Assembly: GCA_026027325.1 (NCBI GenBank) | Contig: JAMSLZ010000003.1 | Coordinates: 2,914,001 to 2,978,000 of the forward strand | From: Actinomucor elegans | Taxonomy: Eukaryota > Mucoromycota > Mucoromycetes > Mucorales > Mucoraceae | Direction: 5' to 3' | DNA: 64,000 nucleotides | Shown: positions 47,969 through 60,291 of the stretch, in pieces | How the letters are laid out: each line of letters begins with the position of its first letter | How positions within the stretch are numbered: the first letter of the stretch is position 1 | Translations under genes and position numbers: made by a program | Notes under the pieces: generated by a model | What the model was told of the DNA's origin: nothing | Database searches by the model: none | The model's input: only the letters and a program-made list of their open reading frames with translations

Positions 47969-49439
47969 TATGAATCGTACTTCTTTGATACAAATAGGTT
48001 TTAATACGAAAAGTTCTTGGGCACGACAAATATAGTTTGCTGAAGTTTTAGCTGAGTATAGAAGTTTAGGCCGAGGAGCTAGGCACTAATCAGCACAAAG
48101 AAAGTTTCCTCAAGAATCACTGTGTAGCAAGCTCAATTGCCCAAATATATTCTTCAAAAAAGTTCATAATAAATAAATCTATTTATTTGAAATACAAGCT
48201 GCTTAAGAGATGCGAAGCTTAACTGAGATCAGCTGAGATCTATGGATCTATTAATCAAACGTACATGTTTTTCGCCAATCATTAAAGTATAGTACAATCG
48301 CTGAACCTTAACTAAATAAATGTTCTAGTATATGCAAAAGCTCAACTTAAATATGCACTAATAATAAAATATAACATTAAACTGGAATCGCTTAAGAAAT
48401 GTAGAGATGTAAAGATGGTCCGATTTCAGAAAAAATTCCGGGTATACTACTTGAGCTTTTTTTTTGTGAACTGCCCAGGCAGTATTTTGGGGTATCGTTG
48501 ATAAATAACAGAGATAGGATATATCTGGGGAGGGTATACAGAAGTATTTGTTTTGCATAATTCTCGAGTTATAATCACATTTCGGAAGAATCCAAAAACC
48601 ACCTTTTCTCAACAATAGTGCACTCAGTCGAGCAAAATATAAATTAGTCTCTATACCGTTAGATGTATCGTTAAATTCTGCGTAAATTTTGTTAATTGAC
48701 CATATGCGTATAAATGTTTCTTAGATACTGGAAATAAAATTAAAATCTGTCATTTTTTTTAGGGTCTAATGGCATTGTTTATTAAACCATTGATATTCAA
48801 TGATGCAATCCAGATAGTATGGTGGTAGCATACCTTTATAGCAATTTTTAATAGTATTAAAAACATTTTGGAGGCATAGTTTATACTTTTTGATTATATA
48901 GAAATTAAAGGTGACTGAATTAGCAAGTTTAAGCAGGGGAATATTATTAGTTTAACTATAGTTTAGCTGCCAGATGTTTAACGAGCCATAGAAGTATTCT
49001 ATGTGTATTTTTATATCCTAATATAATTAGCATCATAAGAGACGACATTTCAGTTTCTTCTCTTGCCGCAAAATCCTTCTTAAAACATATATCAGCACGT
49101 AATAATCGGAATATAGCCTAAATCAGCATTAATCAGCACATAAAAATGTATTAGTAGAGCCTATTAAATTATCATAATGTGCTTTTATATTCTGAAGTCT
49201 TCCGGTATTTATTCCAACATTTATCTTCTATCTCAACTATAAATAATGTAAAGCGTCTATATTAAAACCGAAATCTAAGCTTGAATGTTCACCAGTGGTA
49301 GGCGTTTGAATTTATGAGAGTGCTGATTGGGTTTGCGTCCGACCATAGTGACGATTAAACTCGGATTTTTAAGTCATTTTGCATGTTGTGGTACCATCAT
49401 GCCAAACTGAATTATCTCGCTTTTTTATCAGTTTACAAT
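47969..49439. other. Intergenic, 1.5 kb (divergent promoters)
   Basis: Between the starts of the aldo-keto reductase and SEC9. Very AT-rich. No gene recognised; an 85-codon minus frame at 48358-48615 has no family resemblance. Confidence 0.6.
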
Positions 49440-50467
49440 ATGAAATTTTGGAAAAAGAAAGACAAAAGTACCACAAGCACTAACCCATTCGAAGAACAAG
49501 AAGAACAGCGGCCCTCACGGGATTCTGCAAGCGAGTATTCTCAAACTCCAACAGCTACAGACCCTTTTCGCAGTCGTTACAGCAACCCTCAGCCCTCAAG
49601 TTTTACAGAAAACCATATTCAAGACAGACAGGATCTATTCAGAGGTCGAGTTGATCGTACTAATCGTTTCGATTCCAATGGCCAAGAAGATGCATACAGC
49701 CAAAGTAAATTCGCTGAAGACGATGAAGACCAAGAAGTAGCTCAAATTCAACACAAGATTCGCAATGTCAAGCAAGACACTTTGGCAAGTACTCGAAATG
49801 CCCTTCAAAAGATAAACGAAACTGAAGCCACTGCTGTAAACACAATGACTATGCTCGGAACACAGTCTAGTAAGTTCTTGTGATTCAAAAGTGTGTCACC
49901 ATGTACTAATACTATTTTAAAGCTCAAATCGCTAATGTGGACCGAAATTTGGATCTATCCAAAGCTTACTCAGATCGAGCTTCTTCTCAGGCTGGGGAGC
50001 TAAAGCAGTTGAATCGATCCATCTTCATTCCCGTCGTCAAAAATCCTTTTACTAAAGGGTCTCGGGAACGAAAGGCTATGGAGAAAATAAAACGAGATCA
50101 TGCAGAGCATATGAATGAACGAGAAGATATCCGTCAGTTTGAATACAATTCAAGTGTTCGTATTGAAGATGCTCAGCGAAAAGCAAACAGAGAAATAGCT
50201 AGAGAAGGCTTCCATAAAGGTCGCTCTCAGGCTGATAGAAATAGATATCAGTTTGAAGCAGATGAAGAAGATGATGCTATTGAAGATGAAATTGATAGTA
50301 ATTTGGACTTGCTGGGAGATGCTACCGCAAGGTTGAGAGCTATGGCTACTTCCATGAATGATGAACTCGACAGTCAAAACAAGCAGTTGAACAAGGTTAA
50401 CAAAAAGGTGGATCCTATCAATGCCAAGCTGATCTCTACCACATACACGTTAAACTCCACAAGATAG
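49440..50467 (+). CDS. SEC9: Sec9/SNAP-25-type Qbc SNARE
   Basis: Plasma-membrane t-SNARE for exocytosis, supplying two helices to the complex with an Sso syntaxin and an Snc synaptobrevin. Exons 49440-49869 and 49923-50467 encode 324 residues. The N-terminal part is polar (NPFEEQEEQRP, an NPF motif that could bind EH domains). The Qb SNARE helix spans the intron: VKQDTLASTRNALQKINETE, TMTMLGTQSTQIANVDRNLD. The Qc helix is at the C-terminus: EIDSNLDLLGDATARLRAMA, QNKQLNKVNKKVDPINAKL. No transmembrane segment and no Cys palmitoylation cluster between helices, as in fungal Sec9. The upstream in-frame Met at 49383 is less likely because the basic MKFWKKKDKS start fits other fungal homologues. 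Its stop is 65 bases from that of the convergent RPN1 gene. Confidence 0.92.
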
Positions 50468-50532
50468 TGATAATAATAAATGCATCTTTTGTACTGTTTT
50501 TTTATTATTAGTTTGCTTTTGTATGTGGATGC

Positions 50533-53500
50533 TTATTCTTTGTCTTCTTCCATATAATCAGGATTCTTTCGTAAAAGTACAATACCCTCTAAAACAGGTG
50601 CCAATGGAATGTCTATTGAAAAGAAAAACATTTAGCATATAGTAAAAATTTAAAATAGTAATAACAAACTTACATTCTTCAGTTGCAAGCTCAGCACGTT
50701 CTGAGTGGGCAAGAAGAACTGGGGTGGAATGTGTTTGGAAGCCTGTGATGGTCTTTGGTCGACCAGCTTGGCCCACAACGTCTACTGCTTGACCAACACG
50801 AACAGTGACAGGTAAGTTTTCGACAGACTCGTCGAATGTAATCAAGAAGCGAGGATACATAGCGGTAACAAGAGAATACAGCAAGTAATGGAACTTGCCA
50901 AAGATAACTATTGAATATGCGTAAGATGTCTATATGGTTGTTACTAGAAACCTTGAAACTTACAGGATTTATGATCAGTAAAAGCAATGATACTAGTCAT
51001 TAAGCCAGCAATAGCGACGGGAGACATAATTTGGCGATCAGTATGGAAAGGATTCAAGGTCATTGTACCCTTAGCCATATGCAAAAGACCTTGAGCAATA
51101 CGAACCATAAACAAGCTAGACGCATCCTTATGATAAAAGCTAGCAAGCTGTCTCAGCATTTGAGCAAGACGTGCGTTATTAGTACCAGCACCTACAAGAC
51201 CCATAGCAAAGATAGCACTAATAGCCACTTCACTGTCATTGTCATGAGAGTATTTGCTAAGGGTATCAAGAATAGAAACTTGAGGATTAGATGCGCACAA
51301 AAGACCATAAGCCAAAGGAACAGTCTTTCTAATAACAGGTTCACCGTAGTGCATCTAAAATATAATGTTAGTCAACCTACTATTTTCAAGACTCAAGCAG
51401 TATTTACCAAATGGTTAAATGTACGCAATGACATTTCTGAGCCAACTTCTTCACCCATAGCGATCAGGGCAACACCAAGAGTAGCAAATCCTTGGAAAGT
51501 ATCATCATCCTTTTCCTTATCCAAATGATCATTACACATATGAAGCATCTTTTGGACCTTCAAGACATTGCCAGTACCAGCAAAAGACAAGGCTTCAACC
51601 AAAACCTCAGCTTGCTTGCCAAGAGGATGTTCAATGGCCTTGAGTGTTTCCAAAGTAGCTTCAGAAGCATCTTGCTTACCAAGGTACAAAAGACCCAGAC
51701 CTAAAGCCATGAAACGAGACCAAGAATCCTTGAGGTAGATATCCTCACGTTCCATCATGGTTTGTAAGATAGTACTGGTAATATCACCATCACAAGAACC
51801 AACAAATACTAAACCAAGAGCCAATGCAGCCAAAGAAGAGAGCTCCATTGCTAAATTTGTGTCACTAACAATAGGCAAAAGTAAGTCTGATACTTCTTCG
51901 CGAGCAGAACCAGCATATGCAAGACCGAGACTAAAAAAAAAAAAAGGTGATCAATACTACATCACTGTCATTCTCTTGCATTTTTTACCCAAAGATGGCT
52001 GATTGCTTAACAGAAACACTACCACTTTCCAAATGTTCAGAAAGCAAAGCCAATGCAGGATCGGACTCTTCTCGAACGCCAGAGTTCAAAATACCAATAC
52101 CGAGTAAAGCACCGGCCTTGATATGATCATCAGTAGAATACATGTACTTGTCAATCAAACCCAAGCCAGTTTCGATATCCCAAAGACAAATCAAACCCAA
52201 TGAAGCAGTAGCACTTGTCATGCCATGTTCTTTGGTCTTGTAAATCCAAGAAGAATCATTTTCGTCCTCAGTAACCATCAATTTGTCTTTACAGAAAGCA
52301 GCGTTGACAAAAGCATTTACAAAAGTGGAAGAAAGGTTGTTGCGAGCAGAGTCAATATTGCTACTGAAAGCAGTTCTATGATTCTCCAAATGACTCTTGT
52401 AAATATCCTCTGGAACCTTAGGTTCCATCACATCCAACTCACGGGCAAGCGAAAGGAAATAGCGAGAAAGGTTAGAGTTATTGATGCAACCGTTGAGATC
52501 AGCATCATCTGTCTCAATATAAATCTGTTGACGTGCAAGTTGAAATGCCATTTGTTTCTTGAGTGTACTATATATAACGAATAATTGAGTAGGTGCAAGT
52601 ATATAAAGAAGTATAACACATACGGATCAGGGCATTGTTCGAAATCTTCCTTGATCAAATCCATATCGCCAACACGAATTGAAAGATTGAGCGCTTGAGC
52701 ATACTTGGCTTGTTGGCGATAGATGGCACGAGCAGTCTTAAGGAATTCAAGATCATCGGGAGGAGCTAACAGATTCACACATCTAATAGTCATAGTTAAT
52801 AAAGTAGAATCTTTTATAGTATATATAGACTTACCCTGCCATGTAAAGACAAACACGCTCATATGTATCTTTATCGACAAAACGTGTAAGTTGACTAATA
52901 GACTCTACTTCAAGCAAAAGATCAACTGCATCAGCTTCAGCGTTATGCTTGAGGAAGAAAGGAACAATTTCCAAAGCTAAATTGATCAATTCTTCTGTAG
53001 ACTGATTGTTTTCTAAACGCGCTTGGTATTCTTGCATGATTTCACCTGACAAATGTCTAACGTATTCATGGCCCCAGGAGCCAATATCTTCCTCAGTAGA
53101 ACCAATGAATCTATATCTCAAAGCTTCACGTTGGCCCTCTTCAGCATAGCTCATTGAAAGTACTGACAAAATATCAGCAAAGAGCTTCTTGTCAGGGGAT
53201 TCTGGCCATGATTCGTGGAGCTTCTTTAATAAAGGATAGAATTTGCTCAAGAACTTTAAAGGCTTAGGTACAGATGTCATTGAGCTTGTTGAAGTACGAA
53301 TAGCTGTACGTAATTGTTCAAGCGCAGGACGATGAAGTTCCTTTTTGTTTTCCTACAAATGATACACGTAATCAATCAAACACGTCTTTTTCTATCTCTA
53401 AGGTATTTACCTTTAAACGTTCAACCATCAATTCCAACTCATTCTTCAATTGCTGATCTTCTTCAGACTATAGTAATTCGAGTTATTACAAATTTCTATA

Positions 53501-53636
53501 CCTTATTTCGTTATTATATTACCAACTCTTCTTCTTGTTCCTTATCGTTTTTATCCTTTTTGTCCTTGGGAGACTTTTCATTGACCTTTTCCTCGGTAGG
53601 CTTTGTGTTGGTTTCGTCCTTTTTTTCACTGACCAT
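50533..53636 (-). CDS. RPN1: 26S proteasome regulatory subunit Rpn1
   Basis: Largest base subunit of the 19S regulator; docks ubiquitin, shuttle receptors and Ubp6 beside the ATPase ring. Nine exons: 53636-53523, 53467-53411, 53352-52835, 52782-52624, 52567-51989, 51930-51408, 51354-50964, 50907-50674 and 50612-50533, giving 884 residues. The acidic/Lys N-terminus ([20 protein letters not shown]) is typical. Proteasome/cyclosome repeats form the toroid: [80 protein letters not shown]. The C-terminus has [40 protein letters not shown] and [20 protein letters not shown], near-invariant in Rpn1. Phase agreement across all eight introns supports the model. Confidence 0.95.
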
Positions 53637-55516
53637 ACTGGTTATTATTTGTCTTTAAGATTAGATGTAAAAGAGAGAGATGGTTTTAACTCGAAAGTCT
53701 GTTGGCTTCGCGTCTTTTTCTGACATTCATTTATGGAAAAAATTGGGACGCGCAACGCAAACAGGTTGCATGCGTCACTTTTGTTTTTACTAGACGTCAC
53801 ATTGCCCAACCGCTAAACTCAATTGTGATGTGTAAGGTATACCTTTATGTTTTTTAATTAAAATCGCAACATCGCATCTAGTTTTTTATGTAATAAGGTA
53901 TTGATGTTTTTTATTACTTTGGTCATTAGCACGTTTTTATATACTAGTCTATGATGATTGATCCTAACTTTACTTATTAAGCACTGATGCATTCTTGAGA
54001 AAAGCTCTGTAGGGGCAAAAAACGGGTTTGCGCGCCATTGTCAGTAGCCAGAGCTGTCATATAATCAAAAAGATCAGACTATTGAACTACATCAAATTTG
54101 ATGATTATGCCCACAGTTATATTTATTAACTCGGCTTTGAGTTTTTTATATGTCAACAAACCATTAATGTATGCTTTGAACTACAGTGCCTCAAAGATGT
54201 CTTATATATTGTCAATAAAAGAAACCTAGACGTACCGTCTATCATTGCCACTATGGGCTTTTAATGACATTTTAAATAATCAAGCCTGAAAACTAATGCA
54301 ATTTATAACCCGAATTTTATATTTTATAATGAAATACAATAGCCGATATACCTAAAGTGAGTTAATAGAGTTTATATATAATTGAAAGGCGCATGGAATG
54401 AATTGTTTTTTTCTTTTTTTAGATACTTATGCTAATTCATTAGATTACAGCTAATAGAAACATATATTAGAGTCCTTAAAGACCCTGGTGTTTTATTAAA
54501 AAAAGCAGTTGTATTCTCTTTTATATTCTAAATATATACTACTATTGTACTAAACCTTGGAAATATAAAATAAGTATGGCGCAGGAAAAATGGGTCAAAG
54601 GGCACGCTTCAATTTTTCAGGTACCGCCTCATCATTTGTTGTACTTTTGCATTCCTCATCAATTCCATTTTAATGTCATAATTGATAAAGACTAGTATAC
54701 ATTCAATATAAAACACTGTATCTAGTGTAATACTTGCTTAAATGGAGTATTGCGATTACATTAGATTGATTACTGAGGGGTAAATTATATATATTCCATA
54801 TAATCTAGATCCATTGATCAATAAATCTCTCGACCGATCGCTATTTAATGCTTCTTATGGTAAGTGTTCCACGTTCAAAGTAAGATGATGCATTTATTAA
54901 ACCTCTTTTTTCTTTGTTAATGGCTAACTATCATCTACATCTAATTCAAGTAACTGTTGAGATCCTTATGGTCTATTGATCTCTTAATCGATCCTGGTCA
55001 ATCAAATACTAAATTGGGTTGGTGTTCATGCTTAGAATAAGTTATTGCATTACTAAAACTTCGAAAATACCCATAGTGAGCTTAAAAAAAATACAATTAT
55101 TACTTCTTTTACATGAATAATAATGATCTACTACTCAATTAACCTCGGGGTTATAATGATAATGATCAATTTAATCTTATAATTGATTTATTTAACACTC
55201 TAGAGCATGAAAAGTACACCATAATTTGGATCACGCTCTCCAGCAATTAATGTTAAATTATTGTAAATTAGACTGCCCAAGAAACTGAAGTTTTGCATTG
55301 TTTTGTTCAAGCAGTGATAGTCGAAATATCAATTCGAGTTACACAAATCATTTTATTACTGTACTATTCCAATACTACTTGCCTTGAACCAAATGAGAGC
55401 TTGTGATATCAATTATCAATAAGAAATACATTAGAGTCGCCTACACTAGAAAAAAGAGGTGTGCAGATAAGTATGTTAGTTGTAAAGTGGAGCGTCTCAA
55501 GTGTCCCTTCTATCCG

Positions 55517-55524
55517 TGACGTCA
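55517..55524. promoter_or_regulatory. TGACGTCA (CRE/ATF-type) palindrome upstream of RPS10
   Basis: Perfect 8-base palindrome TGACGTCA, the binding site of CREB/ATF-type bZIP factors, 285 bases before the RPS10 start codon and 100 bases before a probable 5' UTR intron donor. I noticed no other copy elsewhere in the window. Function is inferred. Confidence 0.45.
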
Positions 55525-55616
55525 CACAATGGATCTTCGGTAAACCTTTCCCGATCAGTTGGTTAGTAATGAACTCGACTGGCCAACCATTAGAAACCTT
55601 CTCTCATCACCACATT

Positions 55617-55790
55617 GTAAGTAACAGTATCTATAGAAGATGACGAGAGAAAGAGGAGGGGATATACGAGCGTATGGATAATAGATGGATGGATGGATTT
55701 TCGATCGAGATAGATATAGAAAAATGAAGAACGCGCTTGAAGAAGAAAGCTGAATGAATGGACTTTACTTACATTTTCTCTTTATAATAG
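55617..55790 (+). other. Probable 5' UTR intron of RPS10
   Basis: A strong donor GTAAGTAAC at 55617 and a pyrimidine-rich acceptor TTTATAATAG ending at 55790 bracket 174 bases, eleven bases before the RPS10 ATG. Leader introns are common in fungal ribosomal-protein genes. Not proven without transcripts. Confidence 0.4.
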
Positions 55791-55801
55791 AAAGCACAAA
55801 T

Positions 55802-56490
55802 ATGCTTGTCTCTAAGCAGAACAGAAAGGCCATTTACGAAGCTCTCTTCAAGGGTAAAAACACAACACCTATTCATTCCTCAGTTCGACATAAAATTGCA
55901 GACAATTGACAAGGAACCTTTCTTAATTTTCAATTTAGACGGTGCTTTAGTTGCCCCTAAGGATTATAACCTCCCCAAGCACGCTGATATCGATGTTCCC
56001 AACCTCGAAGTCATCAAGATTATGCAATCTTTAACCTCCAAGGGTTTCGTTAAGACTCAGTTCTCTTGGCAATGGTATTATTATACTCTCACTGATGAGG
56101 GTATCGACTATCTCCGTGAATGTACGTTCATAATCAGTAGATACGAAAGACGATGATATTTATTAGTTTTTATAGATCTTCATTTGCCTCAAGAAATTGT
56201 TCCTGCTACTATGAAGAAGTCTGCCCGTCCCGCTGCTCCTCGTCGTGCCTGTAAGTAACCGAATAAAGCAACTGATCGAGCAAAAAACTAACGTCAAATG
56301 AATAGTCGGTGGTGAAGGTCGCGAGAACCGTGGTCCTCGTGGTGACCGTGGTGATTACAGACGCAAGGAAGGTGCTAGTGGTGACTTCAAGCCTGAGTTC
56401 CGTGGTGGTCTCGGTAAGAAAAGCACTTTGAATTACGATTGATAAGTGTATCTGATAATTTTCGTTTTAGGTCGTGGTAACCGCGAGTAA
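55802..56490 (+). CDS. RPS10: Ribosomal protein eS10
   Basis: Small-subunit protein of the 40S head. Five exons: 55802-55853, 55939-56121, 56176-56250, 56306-56413 and 56471-56490, giving 145 residues. MLVSKQNRKAIYEALFKDGA, YNLPKHADIDVPNLEVIKIM, GFVKTQFSWQWYYYTLTDEG and YLREYLHLPQEIVPATMK are conserved eS10. The C-terminus is the usual Arg/Gly-rich tail (RGPRGDRGDYRRKEGA, ending GRGNRE), with Arg likely methylated. The last exon is only six codons plus stop. Codons are strongly biased to C/T endings, as expected for high expression. The CRE-like palindrome and leader intron upstream may drive it. Confidence 0.95.
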
Positions 56491-57173
56491 ATCATATATA
56501 TATTTTCGCCTTCTTTATTATTAAAAAAGTTAATTTGATATAAACGAAAAAAAAAAGAGAATAACAAGCTGAGCTTGCTGTCCCTCGAGGAATAATTAAA
56601 AACGTGAATTTTCCTCATAATAGAAAATATGATATATGCAACCTAGAGTTGAACAGTTACAATGAATATTTCATGCAGAATTAAACAGCCAAGTATACGC
56701 ATTAAGTTGGATTTATTAGTCCGGGCCGAACATAGTTCCTAGTCCGACAGATCCTGATTAGAACACTGTATGAGCTTCCATTTAATGATATAACAAGTTC
56801 TTCTCTTCAACACCAAAGGTAATGCATCCATCTAGCATCTGTTACATTGAATAGCGATACAGCATGCATCATCAGCACGACGGATAGAGAAAAAGAATAA
56901 TCAATAGATGAAACATATTGACAGTTGGACAATCACCTTTAAGCAATGAATACAAAACAATGAATGAATTAGACGAGTTCAACTGTATATCCAAGAATTG
57001 CATAGTCCTCTTCAACAATGTATTTTTTTCTTGCGCATTTCTCTCACAATGAAGGCTATATTATTCTTTTTCATTCTATCTAAAAGTCATGTTGCTGGAG
57101 CTTGTTTATCGCTTAATAGACATTGGTACACAGATTACTTATATCCGTTCTTTTCTTTCTAGTAGAATTCAAT
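56491..57173. other. Intergenic, 0.7 kb
   Basis: Between the two ribosomal-protein genes. A pyrimidine-rich TTCTTTTCTTTCTAG ends at about 57161, thirteen bases before the uL16 start, and could be the acceptor of another leader intron; I could not fix a donor. Confidence 0.5.
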
Positions 57174-57824
57174 ATGGGTCGTCGTCCTGCTCGTTGTTAT
57201 CGTTACTGTAAGAACAAGCCTTACCCCAAGTCCAGATACTGTCGTGGTGTCCCTGATGCCAAGCTCAGAATCTACGATTTAGGTCGTAAGAAGGCTTCCG
57301 TCGACGATTTCCCCCTTTGTGTCCACTTGGTCTCTAACGAATACGAACAACTTTCCGCTGAAGCTCTTGAAGCTGGTCGTATTTGTGCCAACAAGTACAT
57401 GTCCAAGACTTCCGGTAAGGATTCCTTCCACATGCGTATCCGTGTCCACCCTTATCACGTCACTCGTATCAACAAAATGTTGAGTTGTGCTGGTGCCGAT
57501 AGATTGCAAACTGGTATGCGTGGTGCTTTCGGTAAGCCTAACGGTCTTGTCGCTCGTGTCAACATTGGTCAAATCATTTTCTCTGTCCGTACTAAGGATT
57601 CCAACAAGGCTGTCGTTATTGAAGCTTTGAGACGTTGTAAGTACAAGTTCCCTGGTCAACAAAAGATCATTATCTCCAAGAAGTGGGGTTTCACTCCTCT
57701 TGGTCGTGCTGAATATGTCGAAGCTCGTGCTGCCGGTAAGCTCAGACCTGATGGTTGTTACGTCAAGTTCGTTCCTCAAAGAGGTCCTCTTGCCAACTAC
57801 TTCAAGGAAGCTGGCAAGGTCTAA
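57174..57824 (+). CDS. RPL10: Ribosomal protein uL16 (RPL10)
   Basis: Large-subunit protein placed near the tRNA sites; its loading late in the cytoplasm licenses 60S subunits. One uninterrupted coding exon of 216 residues: [80 protein letters not shown] (the P-site loop), [20 protein letters not shown] and [16 protein letters not shown] are near-identical to uL16 across eukaryotes. The start is fixed by the invariant [10 protein letters not shown]; an upstream in-frame Met at 57123 is in the leader. Strong codon bias. Lies 0.7 kb after RPS10 on the same strand, each with its own promoter. Confidence 0.97.
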   Translation: MGRRPARCYRYCKNKPYPKSRYCRGVPDAKLRIYDLGRKKASVDDFPLCVHLVSNEYEQLSAEALEAGRICANKYMSKTSGKDSFHMRIRVHPYHVTRINKMLSCAGADRLQTGMRGAFGKPNGLVARVNIGQIIFSVRTKDSNKAVVIEALRRCKYKFPGQQKIIISKKWGFTPLGRAEYVEARAAGKLRPDGCYVKFVPQRGPLANYFKEAGKV

Positions 57825-57996
57825 ATTTGATTTTAAGAATAATAAATTTACCATCTTTTATAATATTCTGTTGTGCATTGCCAAACTTTTCATTAATCAC
57901 CACTATTTGCCCATCATTTCATGTCTCTATTGTACAGCGCAATTACGGATTGCAGTCAAATCACGGTATTAGGATGTATTTTTAGTTATAACACCT
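57825..57996. other. 3' flank of RPL10
   Basis: AATAAA at about 57839; short AT-rich spacer up to the LINE remnant. Confidence 0.5.
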
Positions 57997-58660
57997 ATGC
58001 TATCCTTCAAGATGGATAGAATCAATATCCACTGTGTTTACTTTCCACCTAGTCTTGCAACTGATTTGATGCTCTCACCTTTACATTTTTTACTGTTACA
58101 TTCAGATACAATCATCTATGCTGACTTCAATGCTTGGCTTGATGATTTTGTTGATGACAACAGTCCTCTCCAAGGAGTACAACTCTTAAAGCTTGGCTCG
58201 AAGAATGTGGCTTCCAAGTAATGGATGCCATTTTGATCTATGGTGTTACTACGTTTTGTTTGTTTCGGCAGGACACTGAATACAGCAGTATCATTGACCT
58301 GTTCCTATCAAGCATTTCTTCGTGTAGTATAGTGGCCTTGTCTTTGATTGTGGTCTTTGATTTCTCTCTTGGGTCTGATCATAGATTTTTGATCTTGTCT
58401 TTGACAATGATTCTTTTCTGGGTTCTGAGAGTTCTTTTGTGGGATCCGGGAAGTAATGGGATTGGCTTCTCTAGATTTTCGCGCTGTAAACGCTATCAGC
58501 CCTACGAAAAGTGGAATAAATATCAATCTAGTCAGACACAGCATTACCATTTAAGCATTTCTAACCTTCTCTTTCTGTTTCTCGAGATATATTCAGCTAA
58601 AGAATGGATGTTTTATATAGATTTCCACTCATCAAAATATGAGATGGCAAGTGAATAACT
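57997..58660 (+). mobile_element. Non-LTR (LINE) retrotransposon remnant, endonuclease region
   Basis: Decayed fragment of an apurinic-type endonuclease domain (exonuclease-endonuclease-phosphatase fold) from a LINE ORF2. Visible motifs are INIHCVYFPPSLATD, TIIYADFNAW (the G/A-D-F-N core), EYSSIIDLFLSS (the S-x-I-D motif) and GSDHRFLILS (the terminal S-D-H catalytic motif). The first three are split by a frameshift near 58190: the frame of YADFNAW stops at about 58221, while the frame beginning KAWLEECGFQ continues through SSIIDLF. No reverse transcriptase or start/poly(A) boundaries were found nearby, so the copy is truncated and inactive. Confidence 0.7.
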
Positions 58661-60291
58661 CAAGTTCATAGTTCTATTATTATGCCCCTACTCTTCAAGC
58701 TGATCCCTGAAATGAAATCCAACTCAAGTGTCGGTTCTATATTCTAGTGCTATTTTATGCTTCTCTTTCATTATCAAAGCTTCTTGTACATCTTGTTCTC
58801 ATGATTATTTATCTAGCCATTTATAAGGCATTAGAAGGGAAAAAACAGATCCTATTATTTCCATGACATGCATGTCCACATGCAATTGACATCCAGCTGG
58901 GTATTGTCATTCTAAGATGATCTCGCCTCAGTGACTCCTATCATTCAATTACACCTAGAGAGATATATTAGCTTGAAATGTAGCTCACCAGGTGAACTTT
59001 GATAAATAAACTAAAGGAGGTGGTAGTTGAATTACACAGATCAAGGATTTTCGGCAAGCATATCTTTCTCACTATTATTGCTTTTTTTTCATTTACGTCT
59101 TTGATGTATCGCGCCTTATTAACTTTATTCATATCATGGTGGTTGAAAGAAAAAGCGACTGTACCATCAAGGCTGTACAATTGACTGCAGACTGAGCCCT
59201 CCCAAAGCTACAAAAAGACCCTAATAAACATTTCATTTCAACTATCGACTTGCTGTTAAGGACAGTCAAAGACCCTACGTCGTATTTTTGGATTCTTTTT
59301 GATTCTTGTGCAGGAGTCTTATTTTTTAAGTATATTTATAATTAAGTGGTACGTCGAATGATGAAAAGACCATTTGACAATAATAATAATAAAAACATTT
59401 TTTAAAGGTTTTATAAATGAATGCTTAACTCGAATATATCATATACAAAAAAGAAAACGTTTTTACATATTCACAAATACAACACAATTAATTGACTAGA
59501 ATCAGAAAACGTCTTTCTAACGCTTCACATATCTATAAAAAGTTAGGCGCAAGATAATACTCTTGAGGTTCTTTTTCAGAAATTGAACCATTTTTAATAT
59601 TTTTCCATTCCTCGACCTAATGTCACATTTGATAACTAAACAAGTTCAAAACGAAATACTGTATATACTAAAACCGTCGTTTGATTAGAATGTTATAGAA
59701 ATGTCAGATTTTAGAAATGTGCTATTAATTACATTTATTTCATATAAATTAACTCTAATGATCTATAGATCTCTCGAGCGATCCCAGTCGAATGTTTGCA
59801 TCCCACAATAATCTAAGTTCAGCATAATCTACTGGGTCTGTTAGAGATGTTATTTAATACTAATAATGAAGTATATAGGTCTTATCTCTTTTCAACATTT
59901 AACAGTAAATTCTATCAGGGAGCCAGAACGTAGAATAATACGTAAAAATATTAGCAGTGTCTGTAGAATCCTGTGAGCACAGGGGATATAGCCAATTTGT
60001 ATAGGTGAGGATACGTGGGCTCCCGTATGTTATGAATATTGCAGCGTTTATTTGTAAATACCCGAGACTTATTTTTAATAGTTATTTAAATATGGTCGAT
60101 TTGATTATATCGACATTTCCTATATCTATAATTCTTTTTCTTCTTTATACAGGTCTCGCCTCCTATTGTACCTACAAACACTCCTATATTAAGGTGCTAA
60201 TATTAAAAAAAAATCACATATCTCGGTGAGCGGAAAACAAGACGAAATACACCAAGATATACTTCTTTCGTTTTTATATTCATTTTTATAT
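58661..60291. other. Repeat-rich intergenic DNA
   Basis: No supported gene. Contains dispersed-repeat copies about 59613-59655 (CTCGACCTAATGTCACATTT) and 59758-59805 (GATCTATAGATCTCTCGAGC), and an (AAT)n stretch about 59380-59393. The DNA immediately after the LINE remnant may be further decayed LINE sequence. Confidence 0.5.
59758..59805 (+). repeat. Dispersed repeat copy C
   Basis: GATCTATAGATCTCTCGAGC and the following GATCCCAGTCGAATGT align with 41417-41460 (GATCTATGAATCTCTGGCCC, GATCCCGGTTTAATGT). Confidence 0.5.

Larger units (their letters stand above)
53637..55801. other. Intergenic, 2.2 kb (divergent promoters)
   Basis: Between RPN1 and RPS10 starts. AT-rich with weak copies of the dispersed repeat (about 54815-54860 and 54960-55010). 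Near its right end are a TGACGTCA palindrome (55517) and a probable 5' UTR intron of RPS10. No gene otherwise. Confidence 0.55.

Noticed and set aside
48358..48615. 85-codon minus-strand frame
   Set aside because: AT-rich, no recognisable domain, no flanking splice signals.
57279..57854. 191-codon minus-strand frame opposite RPL10
   Set aside because: Shadow of the strongly biased codons of the uL16 gene; Ser/Thr/Leu-rich composition typical of antisense.
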